A stretch of 64,000 nucleotides of DNA from Sphingobium estronivorans (GTDB lineage: Bacteria > Pseudomonadota > Alphaproteobacteria > Sphingomonadales > Sphingomonadaceae), in contig NZ_LFCT01000027.1 of the NCBI RefSeq assembly GCF_008692605.1, positions 21,436 to 85,435 on the forward strand, written 5' to 3'. A model generated the notes under the pieces. That model was not told the origin of the DNA and ran no database searches. It saw nothing but the letters and a program-made list of their open reading frames with translations. Positions 7,650-16,169 of this stretch are shown one piece after another. Each line of letters opens with the position of its first letter. Position 1 is the first letter of the stretch. The translations under genes and the position numbers were made by a program.

Positions 7650-9680
7650 TCAGGCCGGTTCCAGCCTCTTGTGGATGATGGCGCTGGCGGCCTTGGCGTT
7701 GACCTCCGCGAAATGGTCGAACGCCGCTTCGAAATGCGCCATGCCCTGGCTGAGCGATCGCAGTTCCGCCTCCAGCCCATGCAGTTCCGCGCCGGGCAGC
7801 AAAATCTCGATCATATCCCAGCGCGACCAGCCCTCCCGGGGCGCGATCCCCAGCAACTGGCCCCTTTTGCTCGCGAGATAGGACGTCACGCGGGAGGTGG
7901 CGGTACCGGGCGCGGCGATCGAAACCTGCGCGAAGGGTTCCAGCAGATAGGGGCCTGCCCCGGCCAGCGCCTCCGCCATGGCCGTCCGCCCCGCCAGGCG
8001 AAAGGCCAGTTCGGAACTGTCCACGCTGTGGAAGCTGCCATCGATCAGCGTGACCGCCACGTCCACGACTGGAAAGCCCAAAGGCCCCTTCATCATCGCA
8101 TCGCGGACGCCGATTTCGACGGCGGGAATCCATTGTTTGGGTATGGCGCCGCCGGTGATGCGTTCCTCGAACCGAAAGCCCTGATCGCGCTCCAACGGGC
8201 GGATTTCCAGAACGACGTCGCCAAACTGGCCATGGCCTCCGGACTGCTTTTTGTGCCGGCCGCGTTGGGTGACGGATTTTCGGACGGTTTCGCGGTATGC
8301 GACGGGAGGCAGATGGGTCGATATGTCGACATTATAGCGCCGCTTCAGCCGTTCGAGCGCGACGGCAAGATGTTCGTCCGTCACTCCGCGGATCAGCATT
8401 TCCTGACTCAGCGCGTCCGGCGACCAGTCCAGCCCCGCATCCTCCTCGACCAGACGCCCGATGGCGGAGGACAGCAGCACTTCATCCTTGTGATCCTTGA
8501 CCGACAAGGCGAGGGCGCAGTTCGCCATGATCTTTTCCGCGGGCAAAGGGGCAGCCGCCCGCTTGCCCGCGATGCTGAGCCGATCGCCCGCCTGTACCCC
8601 GTCCAGCTTGGCAATGCCGACGACATCGCCTCGCTCGACCGAGCGCAGCTTGGCGGCGGAAGCGCCCTGCAAAGCGAACAGCGCGCCCGCGCGCAGGGGG
8701 CGGCCTTCGTCATCCACCCAGTCCGCGGTTTCCGATGCCGGTCCGCCAAACAGGCGCGTCAGCGCGAGCCGCCCGACCGGACTGCCGTTCATGATCTTGA
8801 AGACCGGCGCTGTCCCTTCGTCCAGGCCCAGACGCTGCGCTGTTTCCTCCATCGCCGGGGTGTCGTGACGCAGCATCTTCAGCAGCCGGCGCACCCCGAA
8901 ACCGTTGAGCGCCGAACCGAAAAGGACGGGCACCGCCTGTCCCGCCGCCATTTCCCGATTCAGGTCGGCGAATATGAGGTCGAGGCCGGGCACCGCATCG
9001 TTCAGCAATTGCTCCAGCAATATGTCGTCATGATCGGCAAGCTGCTCCAACATATGAAAACGCGCCGCCGCCTCGATCTCCTGGATATTGGCCGGCATGG
9101 GAATGCGTTCGGACGGTTCGCCGACCCGGTAGTGAAAGGCCCGTTCCAGCGCCAGATCGACGAAGCCATCGATATGCTCGCCCGACCGGATGGGGATTTG
9201 CCGAGCCACCAACGCCGCCTTGGAGAGCGGCTGCAAGGCTTCCAGAAGTTCCTCGATGGTGGCCCGGGCCTGGTCGATCTTGTTGACGAACAGGGCATGG
9301 GGCATGCCCAGCATTTCCAGATGGCGCAAAACCGGTTCGACCTGCGGCGCCCGGGCCGGGTCGGGGTCGATCACGACCAGCGCCAGGTCCGCCATGCCCA
9401 ACGCCGCCCGGCCGTCGGCGGCAAAGCCGGGGGAGCCGGGAATGTCGAGCAGGACATAATTTTCGTCCATCCAGCCGAACCGCATCAGGTTCAACTCGGT
9501 CGAACCGCCCCGCGCCCGCGCCTCCGGGCTGGCATCGCCGGTGCTGCTGCCCTGTTTGACCGCGCCGAGCCGGGGGATGGCCCCCGCCGCGAACAGCAGG
9601 GATTCCGCCAGGCTTGTCTTGCCCGTGCCCGCCGGTCCGATGAGTGCGATGACCTTCGAGCTGTTGCCGATTGCCTTCAT
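7650..9680 (-). CDS. Elongation factor G-like GTPase (divergent EF-G paralogue)
   Basis: Translational GTPase-fold protein of 676 residues with the EF-G domain order. It has a P-loop GPAGTGKTS near residues 15-23, a switch II reading DIPGSPG, NKID as G4, and EF-G domain IV/V blocks (RGRHKKQSGGHGQFGDV, GGAIPKQWIPAVEIGV, YLASKRGQLLG). The canonical DTPGH is replaced by DIPGS, so the usual catalytic His is absent, and the canonical switch I RGITI is not recognisable. It is therefore not the main fusA but the EF-G-like class, whose job is uncertain (ribosome-associated or regulatory). The ATG follows GGAGAGGGGAC; upstream in-frame sequence lacks such a site. It stands alone between convergent lysR and an SDR operon. 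Confidence 0.85.
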   Translation of the reverse strand: MKAIGNSSKVIALIGPAGTGKTSLAESLLFAAGAIPRLGAVKQGSSTGDASPEARARGGSTELNLMRFGWMDENYVLLDIPGSPGFAADGRAALGMADLALVVIDPDPARAPQVEPVLRHLEMLGMPHALFVNKIDQARATIEELLEALQPLSKAALVARQIPIRSGEHIDGFVDLALERAFHYRVGEPSERIPMPANIQEIEAAARFHMLEQLADHDDILLEQLLNDAVPGLDLIFADLNREMAAGQAVPVLFGSALNGFGVRRLLKMLRHDTPAMEETAQRLGLDEGTAPVFKIMNGSPVGRLALTRLFGGPASETADWVDDEGRPLRAGALFALQGASAAKLRSVERGDVVGIAKLDGVQAGDRLSIAGKRAAAPLPAEKIMANCALALSVKDHKDEVLLSSAIGRLVEEDAGLDWSPDALSQEMLIRGVTDEHLAVALERLKRRYNVDISTHLPPVAYRETVRKSVTQRGRHKKQSGGHGQFGDVVLEIRPLERDQGFRFEERITGGAIPKQWIPAVEIGVRDAMMKGPLGFPVVDVAVTLIDGSFHSVDSSELAFRLAGRTAMAEALAGAGPYLLEPFAQVSIAAPGTATSRVTSYLASKRGQLLGIAPREGWSRWDMIEILLPGAELHGLEAELRSLSQGMAHFEAAFDHFAEVNAKAASAIIHKRLEPA

Positions 9681-9794
9681 GTCCCCTCTCCATATCTCGT
9701 GCGTCATAACCACGCGGGAGGTCGTTTGCCGGAGTCGCAAGGATCGACCCAAGCGGACTGCAAAGCAAGAGGGGGCAAGACGGAAAGGTTTATA

Positions 9795-9825
9795 CCCGAC
9801 CTGTATCGTTACAGGCCGGGTCGGG
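9795..9825 (-). terminator. Hairpin downstream of SDR gene 9828
   Basis: The inverted repeat read on the minus strand has an inner CCTGTA/TACAGG stem around a 4-nt loop and an outer CCCGA/TCGGG stem with a 5-nt bulge. It sits directly after the SDR stop codon. The T-tract is weak, so termination efficiency is uncertain. Confidence 0.45.
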
Positions 9826-9827
9826 CA

Positions 9828-10685
9828 TCAATCCAGACCCAACAATTGCCGCGAGGTTTCGTTGAGCGAGGGGTTCGCCCGATCGGCCAGGAAGGCCGCA
9901 CGGCTCTCGACCGATTGCGCGGTCATCGGAGGATCGTTGTCGACCCAGAATTCACCGGCCGCGATTTTCGCGATGAAGCGGCGGCATGCCTCGTCTGTTT
10001 CCATGCCGTGGGCCGCCATCATGTGAGCCATGACCGCACGATTCCGGGCTGCGTCGGCAGGCTCGCCCTTGCCCGCCTCCGCGTCGAAGATGCTGGATTT
10101 GACCATCGCCGGAACGACCGAACTGACATGGATCGGCGCGCCCGCGACCTGCATTTCCAGATAGAGGCATTCGCTGAACGCCTGGATGGCGTGCTTGCTC
10201 ATGATATAGGCGGTCTGCGTCGGCATCTGCCCAAAGGCGCCGATGGAGGCGAGATTGGCGATCCACGCCTCCTGGCCCGCGCGCAGCATATGCGGCACGA
10301 AGGCGCGTACGCCGTGAACGATGCCATGGATATTGACGTTCAGCGTCGTTTCCCACCGTTCCACCGGGATTTCCCAGGTGAAGCCCAGCGTCTCGATCCC
10401 GGCATTGTTGATCAGCAGCCGGACCGGGCCATGCCGGTCGACGACATCCTGCGCCAGCGCATCCAGCGCTTCGGGTCGGGAGACATCGACCCGGATGGCT
10501 TCGGCCTTGCCGCCCGCCGCGACGATGCCGGCAGCAACCGCTTCGGCGCGCGCGCCATCGACGTCGGTAACGATCACCGTCATGCCGATTTCGCCGCAGC
10601 GCCGCGCCAGCCCCATGCCGATCCCGGCACCCGCGCCGGTGATGACGGCGACGCCGCCGGAAAAGATCCGCTCTTCTTCAGTCAT
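9828..10685 (-). CDS. SDR family NAD(P)-dependent oxidoreductase
   Basis: Classical short-chain dehydrogenase of 285 residues. The cofactor motif TGAGAGIG spans residues 16-23, with an Asp in TDVDGAR that favours NAD(H), then NNAG, a catalytic Ser in NLASIGAF and the YIMSK catalytic pair. The C-terminal part is longer than in minimal SDRs and carries a helical stretch with DAARNRAVMAHMMAAHG, as in the subgroup acting on bulky or long substrates. It follows the gene at 10695 with a 9-bp gap, so the two are probably an operon. A hairpin follows the stop. Substrate unknown. Confidence 0.9.
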   Translation of the reverse strand: MTEEERIFSGGVAVITGAGAGIGMGLARRCGEIGMTVIVTDVDGARAEAVAAGIVAAGGKAEAIRVDVSRPEALDALAQDVVDRHGPVRLLINNAGIETLGFTWEIPVERWETTLNVNIHGIVHGVRAFVPHMLRAGQEAWIANLASIGAFGQMPTQTAYIMSKHAIQAFSECLYLEMQVAGAPIHVSSVVPAMVKSSIFDAEAGKGEPADAARNRAVMAHMMAAHGMETDEACRRFIAKIAAGEFWVDNDPPMTAQSVESRAAFLADRANPSLNETSRQLLGLD

Positions 10686-10694
10686 GACAACCCC

Positions 10695-11360
10695 TTATAA
10701 TTCGACGACCGACAGGATGTGGCTATCCTTGCCGGGGAAAACATAATCCAGTTCCAGCACCATGGACTCGCCCAATGGCCCGCTGCTCAACAAGTCGGTT
10801 TCGACAAAGACCTGCACGCCGTTGCGGCCATAGGCAAAGCGGGTCACGCCGCCAAAGACCGGGGAAGCATCCAGCCGTGCGTCGATGTCCGCATCGCCGG
10901 GCCGAGGCCGGTTCACGATGATGCTGAGCCGTCCCTTGAACGCCGGATCGCTGTCCTCCAGTGCCTGGAGCGCCAGCGTGACGCGCTCCAGTTCCTCCAG
11001 AGAATCCAGCAGGGCACCCACATGGAAACTATATTCGGGGTCGCCGTCCAGCGCGGCGCGCAGGCCGGCTATGGCGGGATGCGCCTGCGGCGTACCATGG
11101 CCCAGGGCCTCCCGCGCGGCGGCGATCAGCGCCGCCTGCGCGGCGGGAACGGTGCTGAGGTAAATAATGCCATCGCCCCGCTTGCTGTGTCTTTCATCGA
11201 CGACGAACCGATAAAAGTCGCCATCCGGCAAAGGGAGCTTCTGCGTTTCGACAAAGCCAATCACGTTCAGCAAGCGGGCGGCGAGCGGCCCTGCTTCCTT
11301 GCCGGGATAATGCAGGGCAACATGACCCATGGTCCGCATCTGGGGCCGCGCATCTTCCAT
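10695..11360 (-). CDS. Conserved protein of unknown function, VOC/glyoxalase-like N-terminus
   Basis: A 221-residue protein I do not recognise with certainty. The opening MRTMGHVALHYPGKEAGPLAARLLNVIGF resembles a VOC betaalphabeta unit (His after a short strand, then an LLxxIGF helix). A second half with SFHVGALLDSLEELERV could be the paired unit, but metal ligands are not obvious. The ATG at 11360 is chosen because it follows GGGAG by 7 nt; an earlier ATG at 11402 has no ribosome site. It lies upstream of the SDR with a 9-bp gap, suggesting that the two act together. The far upstream region is shared with the divergent ECF sigma gene. Confidence 0.6.
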   Translation of the reverse strand: MEDARPQMRTMGHVALHYPGKEAGPLAARLLNVIGFVETQKLPLPDGDFYRFVVDERHSKRGDGIIYLSTVPAAQAALIAAAREALGHGTPQAHPAIAGLRAALDGDPEYSFHVGALLDSLEELERVTLALQALEDSDPAFKGRLSIIVNRPRPGDADIDARLDASPVFGGVTRFAYGRNGVQVFVETDLLSSGPLGESMVLELDYVFPGKDSHILSVVEL

Positions 11361-11583
11361 CCATCCGCTCCCGTTCAATTGGCTGTTCTCGATGCGGAAC
11401 ATTATATCGGAAAACAGGATAACGCAATGACGGGTTGATCAAACCCTACGCATTATATCATCATGAAAAGACGATAATGTCATTTTGCGGATGATTTTGA
11501 CAAGGAGGCCGGATTCCGCCCCATCGCCACACTACGAAAAATTAACTTTTCGAAGCTGCCCGGACTTTGCAAAAGAAGTCCGC

Positions 11584-12123
11584 ATGAGCCTGGACGAAAA
11601 ACATGGCGTGGCGGCGCTGTACGGTCTGCATCAGGCCGAATTGCGGCGTCTGCTGCTCGCCCGTACCGGCGATCCGGCGGAGGCGGAGGACCTGCTCCAG
11701 GAATTGTGGCTGCGCGTGCGGCAGCGTCCGACGGGGCCGGTCGCCAATGGCAGGGCCTATTTGTTCCGCATGGCGCAGAATATGGTGGTGGATCGCCTGC
11801 GGGAGCGCCAGCGGCGCATGGCTCGCGACCGCCGCTGGGCCGATCAGGAAACCGATTTCGCCGGGCCCGGAATTGAGCCGGTCGACCGGCATGACAATGC
11901 CGAACAGCAGATGATCGCGCGGGAGGAGGTGGCGACGCTGGTCTCTGCCATTGCCAACCTGCCCGACGGCGCGCGTCGCGTCTTTGAAATGCATAAGCTG
12001 GAAGGGCTGAACCATGCCGAGGTCGCCGCGCGGCTCGGCATCAGCAAGAGCGGCGTCGAAAAGCACATGGCGGTGGCGATGAAATATTTGCGCCGCGCCC
12101 TGCTGGGCTGGGGTAAGGGATGA
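11584..12123 (+). CDS. ECF-type RNA polymerase sigma factor (FecI-like)
   Basis: Extracytoplasmic-function sigma factor of 179 residues. Region 2 is visible as DPAEAEDLLQELWLRV through YLFRMAQNMVVDRLRERQR. Region 4 is the helix-turn-helix block LPDGARRVFEMHKLEGLNHAEVAARLGISKSGVEKHMAVAMKYLRRAL. It is followed by a FecR gene and a TonB receptor with an STN domain, the standard order of a cell-surface signalling cassette in which ligand binding at the receptor releases the sigma factor. The start is the ATG after AAAAGAAGTCCGC; upstream in-frame codons look non-coding. The likely target is the promoter of its own receptor. Confidence 0.93.
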   Translation: MSLDEKHGVAALYGLHQAELRRLLLARTGDPAEAEDLLQELWLRVRQRPTGPVANGRAYLFRMAQNMVVDRLRERQRRMARDRRWADQETDFAGPGIEPVDRHDNAEQQMIAREEVATLVSAIANLPDGARRVFEMHKLEGLNHAEVAARLGISKSGVEKHMAVAMKYLRRALLGWGKG

Positions 12124-12168
12124 ACGTTGCCGTCTGGTGACTTGTGACAGGGAAGAAAGGGACTCGCC

Positions 12169-13134
12169 ATGACGGCGCGGTCGGACATTGACGAAGGCTT
12201 GATCGAGCAGGCCCTGCATTGGCAGACGGCGCTGGAAAGCGACGATGCCGATTGGGACAGCTACCTGGCCTGGCTGGAGGCAGATAGCCGGCATCGCGAT
12301 GCCTTCGACGCGGTTGCGCTGGTGGCCGCTGCGGTGGATGAGTATAAGGATGCCGTGCGGGCCTTGTCGGAAGCGCATGTCGCGACGGACGCGCGGCGCC
12401 CGGGGCGCAGCAAGTGGCTGTGGGGCAGTGGCGCCGCGGCCGCGCTGGCGCTGGTCGTCGCCGTGCCGATGCTGCGCGCGCCCGAAACGGCGATGATCTA
12501 TGCGGCGGATGCCGGAGCGAGCCGGTCGGTCTCGCTGGCCGGCGGGACCGCCGTCACCTTGTCGCCCGCGAGCCGGATCGTGGTGCGCGGCAAGGATGCG
12601 ACGCGCATCGAGATGGCCAGTGGCGAGGCCTATTTCGCGGTCAGGCACGACCCCTCCCGCAGCCTGACGGTACAGGTGGGTAATTACCGCATCACCGACA
12701 TTGGCACGCGTTTTTCCGTCAATATTTCCGATGGCGGGTTCCGCGTCGCAGTGTCGGAGGGCGCGGTCGCCGTCTCCTCCGACACTGCGGAAGGAGAGGT
12801 CAAGGTGACGGCCGGGCACCAGTTGATGGCGCGGCAGGGCGAAGGTCTGGCCCTGTCCCCGGTCGTGGCGGCGGAAATCGGCAGCTGGCGGCAGGGACGG
12901 CTTTCTTACAGCAACGCGCCGCTTTCTCTCGTCGCGGCAGATATTTCCCGTTATTCGGGCAAGCGCGTCATTGTCGATCCTGCGCTGGAGGCCGATCATT
13001 TTTCGGGTACGCTTGTCATCGGTGATGGATCGAGGTTGCTGGCTGATCTGGCGGCGGTCATGGATCTTTCGGTCCATGCCGAGCGTGCCGGGAACGGCGA
13101 TGCTCTTCGTCTTGGCAGGACTGGCGGCCGCTGA
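12169..13134 (+). CDS. FecR family anti-sigma factor / signal transducer
   Basis: Inner-membrane anti-sigma regulator of 321 residues. The N-terminal cytoplasmic DUF4880-like helix region (EQALHWQTALESDDADWDSYLAWLEAD) is followed by one hydrophobic segment near residues 84-102. The periplasmic FecR domain contains GEAYFAVRHDPSRSLTVQVG and ITDIGTRFSV. The C-terminal DUF4974-like domain (PLSLVAADISRYSGKRVIVDP) contacts the receptor STN domain. It sits 45 bp after the sigma gene, and its 3' end overlaps the receptor start by about 35 bp, which suggests coupled synthesis. Family assignment is firm. Confidence 0.94.
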   Translation: MTARSDIDEGLIEQALHWQTALESDDADWDSYLAWLEADSRHRDAFDAVALVAAAVDEYKDAVRALSEAHVATDARRPGRSKWLWGSGAAAALALVVAVPMLRAPETAMIYAADAGASRSVSLAGGTAVTLSPASRIVVRGKDATRIEMASGEAYFAVRHDPSRSLTVQVGNYRITDIGTRFSVNISDGGFRVAVSEGAVAVSSDTAEGEVKVTAGHQLMARQGEGLALSPVVAAEIGSWRQGRLSYSNAPLSLVAADISRYSGKRVIVDPALEADHFSGTLVIGDGSRLLADLAAVMDLSVHAERAGNGDALRLGRTGGR

Positions 13135-15415
13135 GGCTCCGGCAGAGGCGCGCGAGCCGAGCTACAGTTTCGACCTGCCGGCCGGACCGCTGGCAGCCAG
13201 CATCGCCCGCTTCTCTCAGATTACCGGCCTGTCGGTGGGCTATCCGGGCGATCTGCCCATGGTGGTGGCGCGGCGCGTCACGGGCACCCTTTCGGCGGAA
13301 AGCGCGTTGCGCAAACTGCTCGAAGGCACGCATCTGCGCGCGGTGAAGGTCGGGCCGGGATTGTATCGCCTCGAACGCAAGGCGAAGCATGAGGATGCTG
13401 CGTCGGCCGCCGCGCCGCTGGCCGCCATTGCCGGGGCGGACATCATCGTCACCGGGCAGAAGCGGGAGCAGGCTTTGTCCGCCATACCGCTCTCCGTCTC
13501 GGTGCTGTCCGCCATCGACAGCGGCAAGGCCGCACGGTCGCTCGGCAGCCGCGACATGAGCCTGGACATGGAGGGGCTGGCCATGACCAATCTGGGTCCG
13601 GGACGCAACCGCCAGTTCATTCGCGGGGTCGCGGACAGCCCCTTTGACGGCCAGAGCCAGTCCACCGTCGCGGTGCAGGTGGACGAGGCGCGCGTCACCT
13701 TCAACGCGCCCGATCCGGACTTGCGGCTGATCGACGTCGACCGGGTGGAGATATTGAAGGGCCCGCAAGGTCCGCTGTATGGATCGGGCGCGTTGGGCGG
13801 CATCTATCATGTCGTGACCCGCCGTCCCGATCCGGCCGATAGCGCGGGCTGGATCAGGCTGTCGGGTTCGGCGGTGGAGCATGGCCGGCCCGGACATGGG
13901 GCGGAGGCGATGGTGAACCTGCCGCTGGTGGACGACCGGCTGGCGGTCCGCCTGGTGGGATATGATTTCCTCGACGGCGGCTGGATCGACAACGCGGGCG
14001 TGGGGAAGGACAGCAATTCCACCCATACCAACGGTCTGCGGCTGGCCCTTCAGTGGCGCCCCTCCGACCGCTGGACTGTCGATGCCGGTTACTGGATGCA
14101 GAATATCGATTCTCGCGACAGCCAATATGTCATGGCAATCGAGCATGATCTTCGCCGCGACAGCCCTATTGCGGAACCGACCGACAATGATTTCAAAATG
14201 GCCCATGCCGCGATCACGGCCATGCTGGGCGGGTTGGAACTGCTGTCTGCCACCAGCTATGTCGAGCAGCGCTTTTCCACCACGCTCGATGCCAGCGCGT
14301 CGGCGGGCTTTTTCGGGCTGACGGGCCGCGCGCGGTTCGACGATGCCCGCCGATATTCGGTGTTGAACCAGGAATTCCGCCTGTCGGAGGGCAAGCGCAG
14401 TCGCTGGGTGGCAGGCATGTCCATTTTGCGGGCGACGACCCGTGACCTGGGGAGCATCACCGGAGACGATGGCGCGCCCCGCACGGTCGAGGATTTGCAC
14501 CGCGTGGTCAGCGAATATGCGCTGTTCGGGGAAGGGAGTGTCAAGCTGGCGCATCGGCTGGATGCGACAATGGGCTTGAGGCTGTTCTATTCGCTCGCCA
14601 AGGACGATGCGAAGGCCGACCGGGCGGAGGCGGAACGGCTGCGCAAGAGCGGCAAGCTCATCCTTTCGCCCAGCATTGCCTTCTCCTATGCGCTGCCGGA
14701 CGATGGCCTGCTTTTCCTGCGCTATGCGCGCGCCATGCGGCCGGGCGGCCTTGCTCCGGCGGGGATGAAAGCCTCGGGCCATTTCGACGCCGATGAACTC
14801 GGCACCTTCGATCTGGGATATAGAAAAAGCTTCTGGGACAATCGCCTGTCCGTTTCGGCGGGCGCCTATTATACGCTGTGGAACGAGATTCAGTCCGACT
14901 ATCTGCTCAGCAACGGGCTGGTTTCCACGCGCAATGCCGGGAGTGGACGGATCGTCGGGCTGGAGGGCACGATCGATTGGCAGATGGGCGGCGGCTTCGC
15001 GCTATCGCTGGGCAGCACGGTGCAGGATGCGAAGCTGCTGCGGTCGGAAACCGGGCAGAAGCTGGACGATCGCCGCTTGCCGGTCGCGCCCGACATCACG
15101 GCGCGCGCCGCGCTGTCCCGTCATTACCGGATCGGAGGTTGGAACGGGCAGAGCACGCTTCAGGCCAATTTCATCGGTAGCGCGCGTTTGTCTTTCGACG
15201 ACGATCTGGATCGCAGCATGGGCGATTATACGGTGATGTCGGCCAACAGTTCGATGGAGCGGGGGGCCTGGTCGGTGGCGGTGCGGCTCGACAATCTGTT
15301 CGACGTGCGGGGCGACAGCTTCGCTTTCGGCAATCCCTTCTCGATCCGCCAGGCGCCGCAATATACGCCGCTTCAGCCCCGGACGCTGACGCTTTCCCTC
15401 GCGCGGCGATGGTGA
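13100..15415 (+). CDS. TonB-dependent receptor with N-terminal STN signalling domain
   Basis: Outer-membrane transporter of about 771 residues, FecA-like. It starts with a signal peptide ending AEAPAEA, then an STN domain (FDLPAGPLAASIARFSQITGLSVGY to KVGPGLYRLE), the TonB-box and plug region beginning IIVTGQKREQALSAIPLSV with VEILKGPQGPLYGSGALGG, and a beta-barrel ending in the expected aromatic residue (LSLARRW). The start is the ATG after GGGAACGGCG; an in-frame ATG at 13076 is an alternative, and both lie inside the end of fecR. With the upstream sigma and anti-sigma genes it should sense its own ligand. The ligand is not readable; iron chelates or catabolic substrates are both possible in sphingomonads. 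Confidence 0.92.
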   Translation: MLFVLAGLAAAEAPAEAREPSYSFDLPAGPLAASIARFSQITGLSVGYPGDLPMVVARRVTGTLSAESALRKLLEGTHLRAVKVGPGLYRLERKAKHEDAASAAAPLAAIAGADIIVTGQKREQALSAIPLSVSVLSAIDSGKAARSLGSRDMSLDMEGLAMTNLGPGRNRQFIRGVADSPFDGQSQSTVAVQVDEARVTFNAPDPDLRLIDVDRVEILKGPQGPLYGSGALGGIYHVVTRRPDPADSAGWIRLSGSAVEHGRPGHGAEAMVNLPLVDDRLAVRLVGYDFLDGGWIDNAGVGKDSNSTHTNGLRLALQWRPSDRWTVDAGYWMQNIDSRDSQYVMAIEHDLRRDSPIAEPTDNDFKMAHAAITAMLGGLELLSATSYVEQRFSTTLDASASAGFFGLTGRARFDDARRYSVLNQEFRLSEGKRSRWVAGMSILRATTRDLGSITGDDGAPRTVEDLHRVVSEYALFGEGSVKLAHRLDATMGLRLFYSLAKDDAKADRAEAERLRKSGKLILSPSIAFSYALPDDGLLFLRYARAMRPGGLAPAGMKASGHFDADELGTFDLGYRKSFWDNRLSVSAGAYYTLWNEIQSDYLLSNGLVSTRNAGSGRIVGLEGTIDWQMGGGFALSLGSTVQDAKLLRSETGQKLDDRRLPVAPDITARAALSRHYRIGGWNGQSTLQANFIGSARLSFDDDLDRSMGDYTVMSANSSMERGAWSVAVRLDNLFDVRGDSFAFGNPFSIRQAPQYTPLQPRTLTLSLARRW

Positions 15416-15484
15416 GGGTGCTAGACGGACGCGGCAGGGGATCATCACCGAAGCTTTTGGCATCGAAACATCAGGACGCAATCA

Positions 15485-16168
15485 TTGTCTCTGCATCTCC
15501 TCATCGTTGAAGACGACGATGCGCTGGCCGCGCAACTGGCCGAGCAACTGCGCCAGTCCGGCCACGAGACGACCCTGGCCGCGGATGGCCGTATCGCGAT
15601 TGAACTGGTCGCCAAAAACCGTTTCGACCTCATCATCCTGGACCGCATCCTGCCGAAGATGGACGGCATCGCGGTTCTCAAGAGTTTGCGCGAGCATCAG
15701 ATCCTGACGCCGATCATCATGATGACGGCGCTGGGTCAGTCGCGCCAAAAGGTCGAAGGGCTGGAGGGCGGCGCCGACGATTATGTGGTGAAGCCGGTCG
15801 ATCCCGCCGAGCTCAACGCCCGGATCAACGCGCTGATGCGCGCGCGCGGCTGGACCGGGCGGGGATCGGAAGAGACGCTGCGCGCGGGCGATCTGCTGGT
15901 CAGCCCGACCAAGCATAGCGCCTGGCGCAACGGCAAGGCGCTCAACCTCCAGAAGATCGAATTCAAGCTGCTGACCGAACTGGTCCGTAATGCCGATACG
16001 ACGGTCACGCGCGCCATGCTGCTGGAGCGTGTGTGGAATTATGATTTCGAACCGGCGACCAATATCGTGGAGGCCTATATCCGCCGGTTGCGGATCAAGC
16101 TCACCGAATTTGGCGACGAGGATCCGATCAAAACCATTCGCGGCGTCGGCTATATGTTGAGGGGATGA
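15485..16168 (+). CDS. OmpR-family two-component response regulator
   Basis: Cytoplasmic response regulator of 227 residues. The receiver domain has the acidic pocket EDDD at residues 9-12, the phospho-acceptor Asp53 (LIILDRILPKMDG), and Lys in YVVKPVDP. The C-terminal winged helix (NLQKIEFKLLTELVRNADTTVTRAMLLERVWNYDF to IKTIRGVGYMLRG) is of the OmpR/PhoB type. A TTG start is supported by AGGA eight bases upstream and by the receiver domain beginning at once. It is followed after one base by the histidine kinase. Position just after the FecIRA-like cassette suggests, but does not prove, a role in envelope or nutrient sensing. Confidence 0.94.
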   Translation: MSLHLLIVEDDDALAAQLAEQLRQSGHETTLAADGRIAIELVAKNRFDLIILDRILPKMDGIAVLKSLREHQILTPIIMMTALGQSRQKVEGLEGGADDYVVKPVDPAELNARINALMRARGWTGRGSEETLRAGDLLVSPTKHSAWRNGKALNLQKIEFKLLTELVRNADTTVTRAMLLERVWNYDFEPATNIVEAYIRRLRIKLTEFGDEDPIKTIRGVGYMLRG

Positions 16169-16169
16169 T

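Noticed and set aside
7512..10700. Very long plus-strand open frame (over 1000 codons) opposite the EF-G-like and SDR genes
   Set aside because: It is antisense to two genes with clear family motifs, is rich in Arg, Gln, His and Asp, shows no domain pattern, and arises because GC-rich codon bias suppresses stops on the opposite strand.
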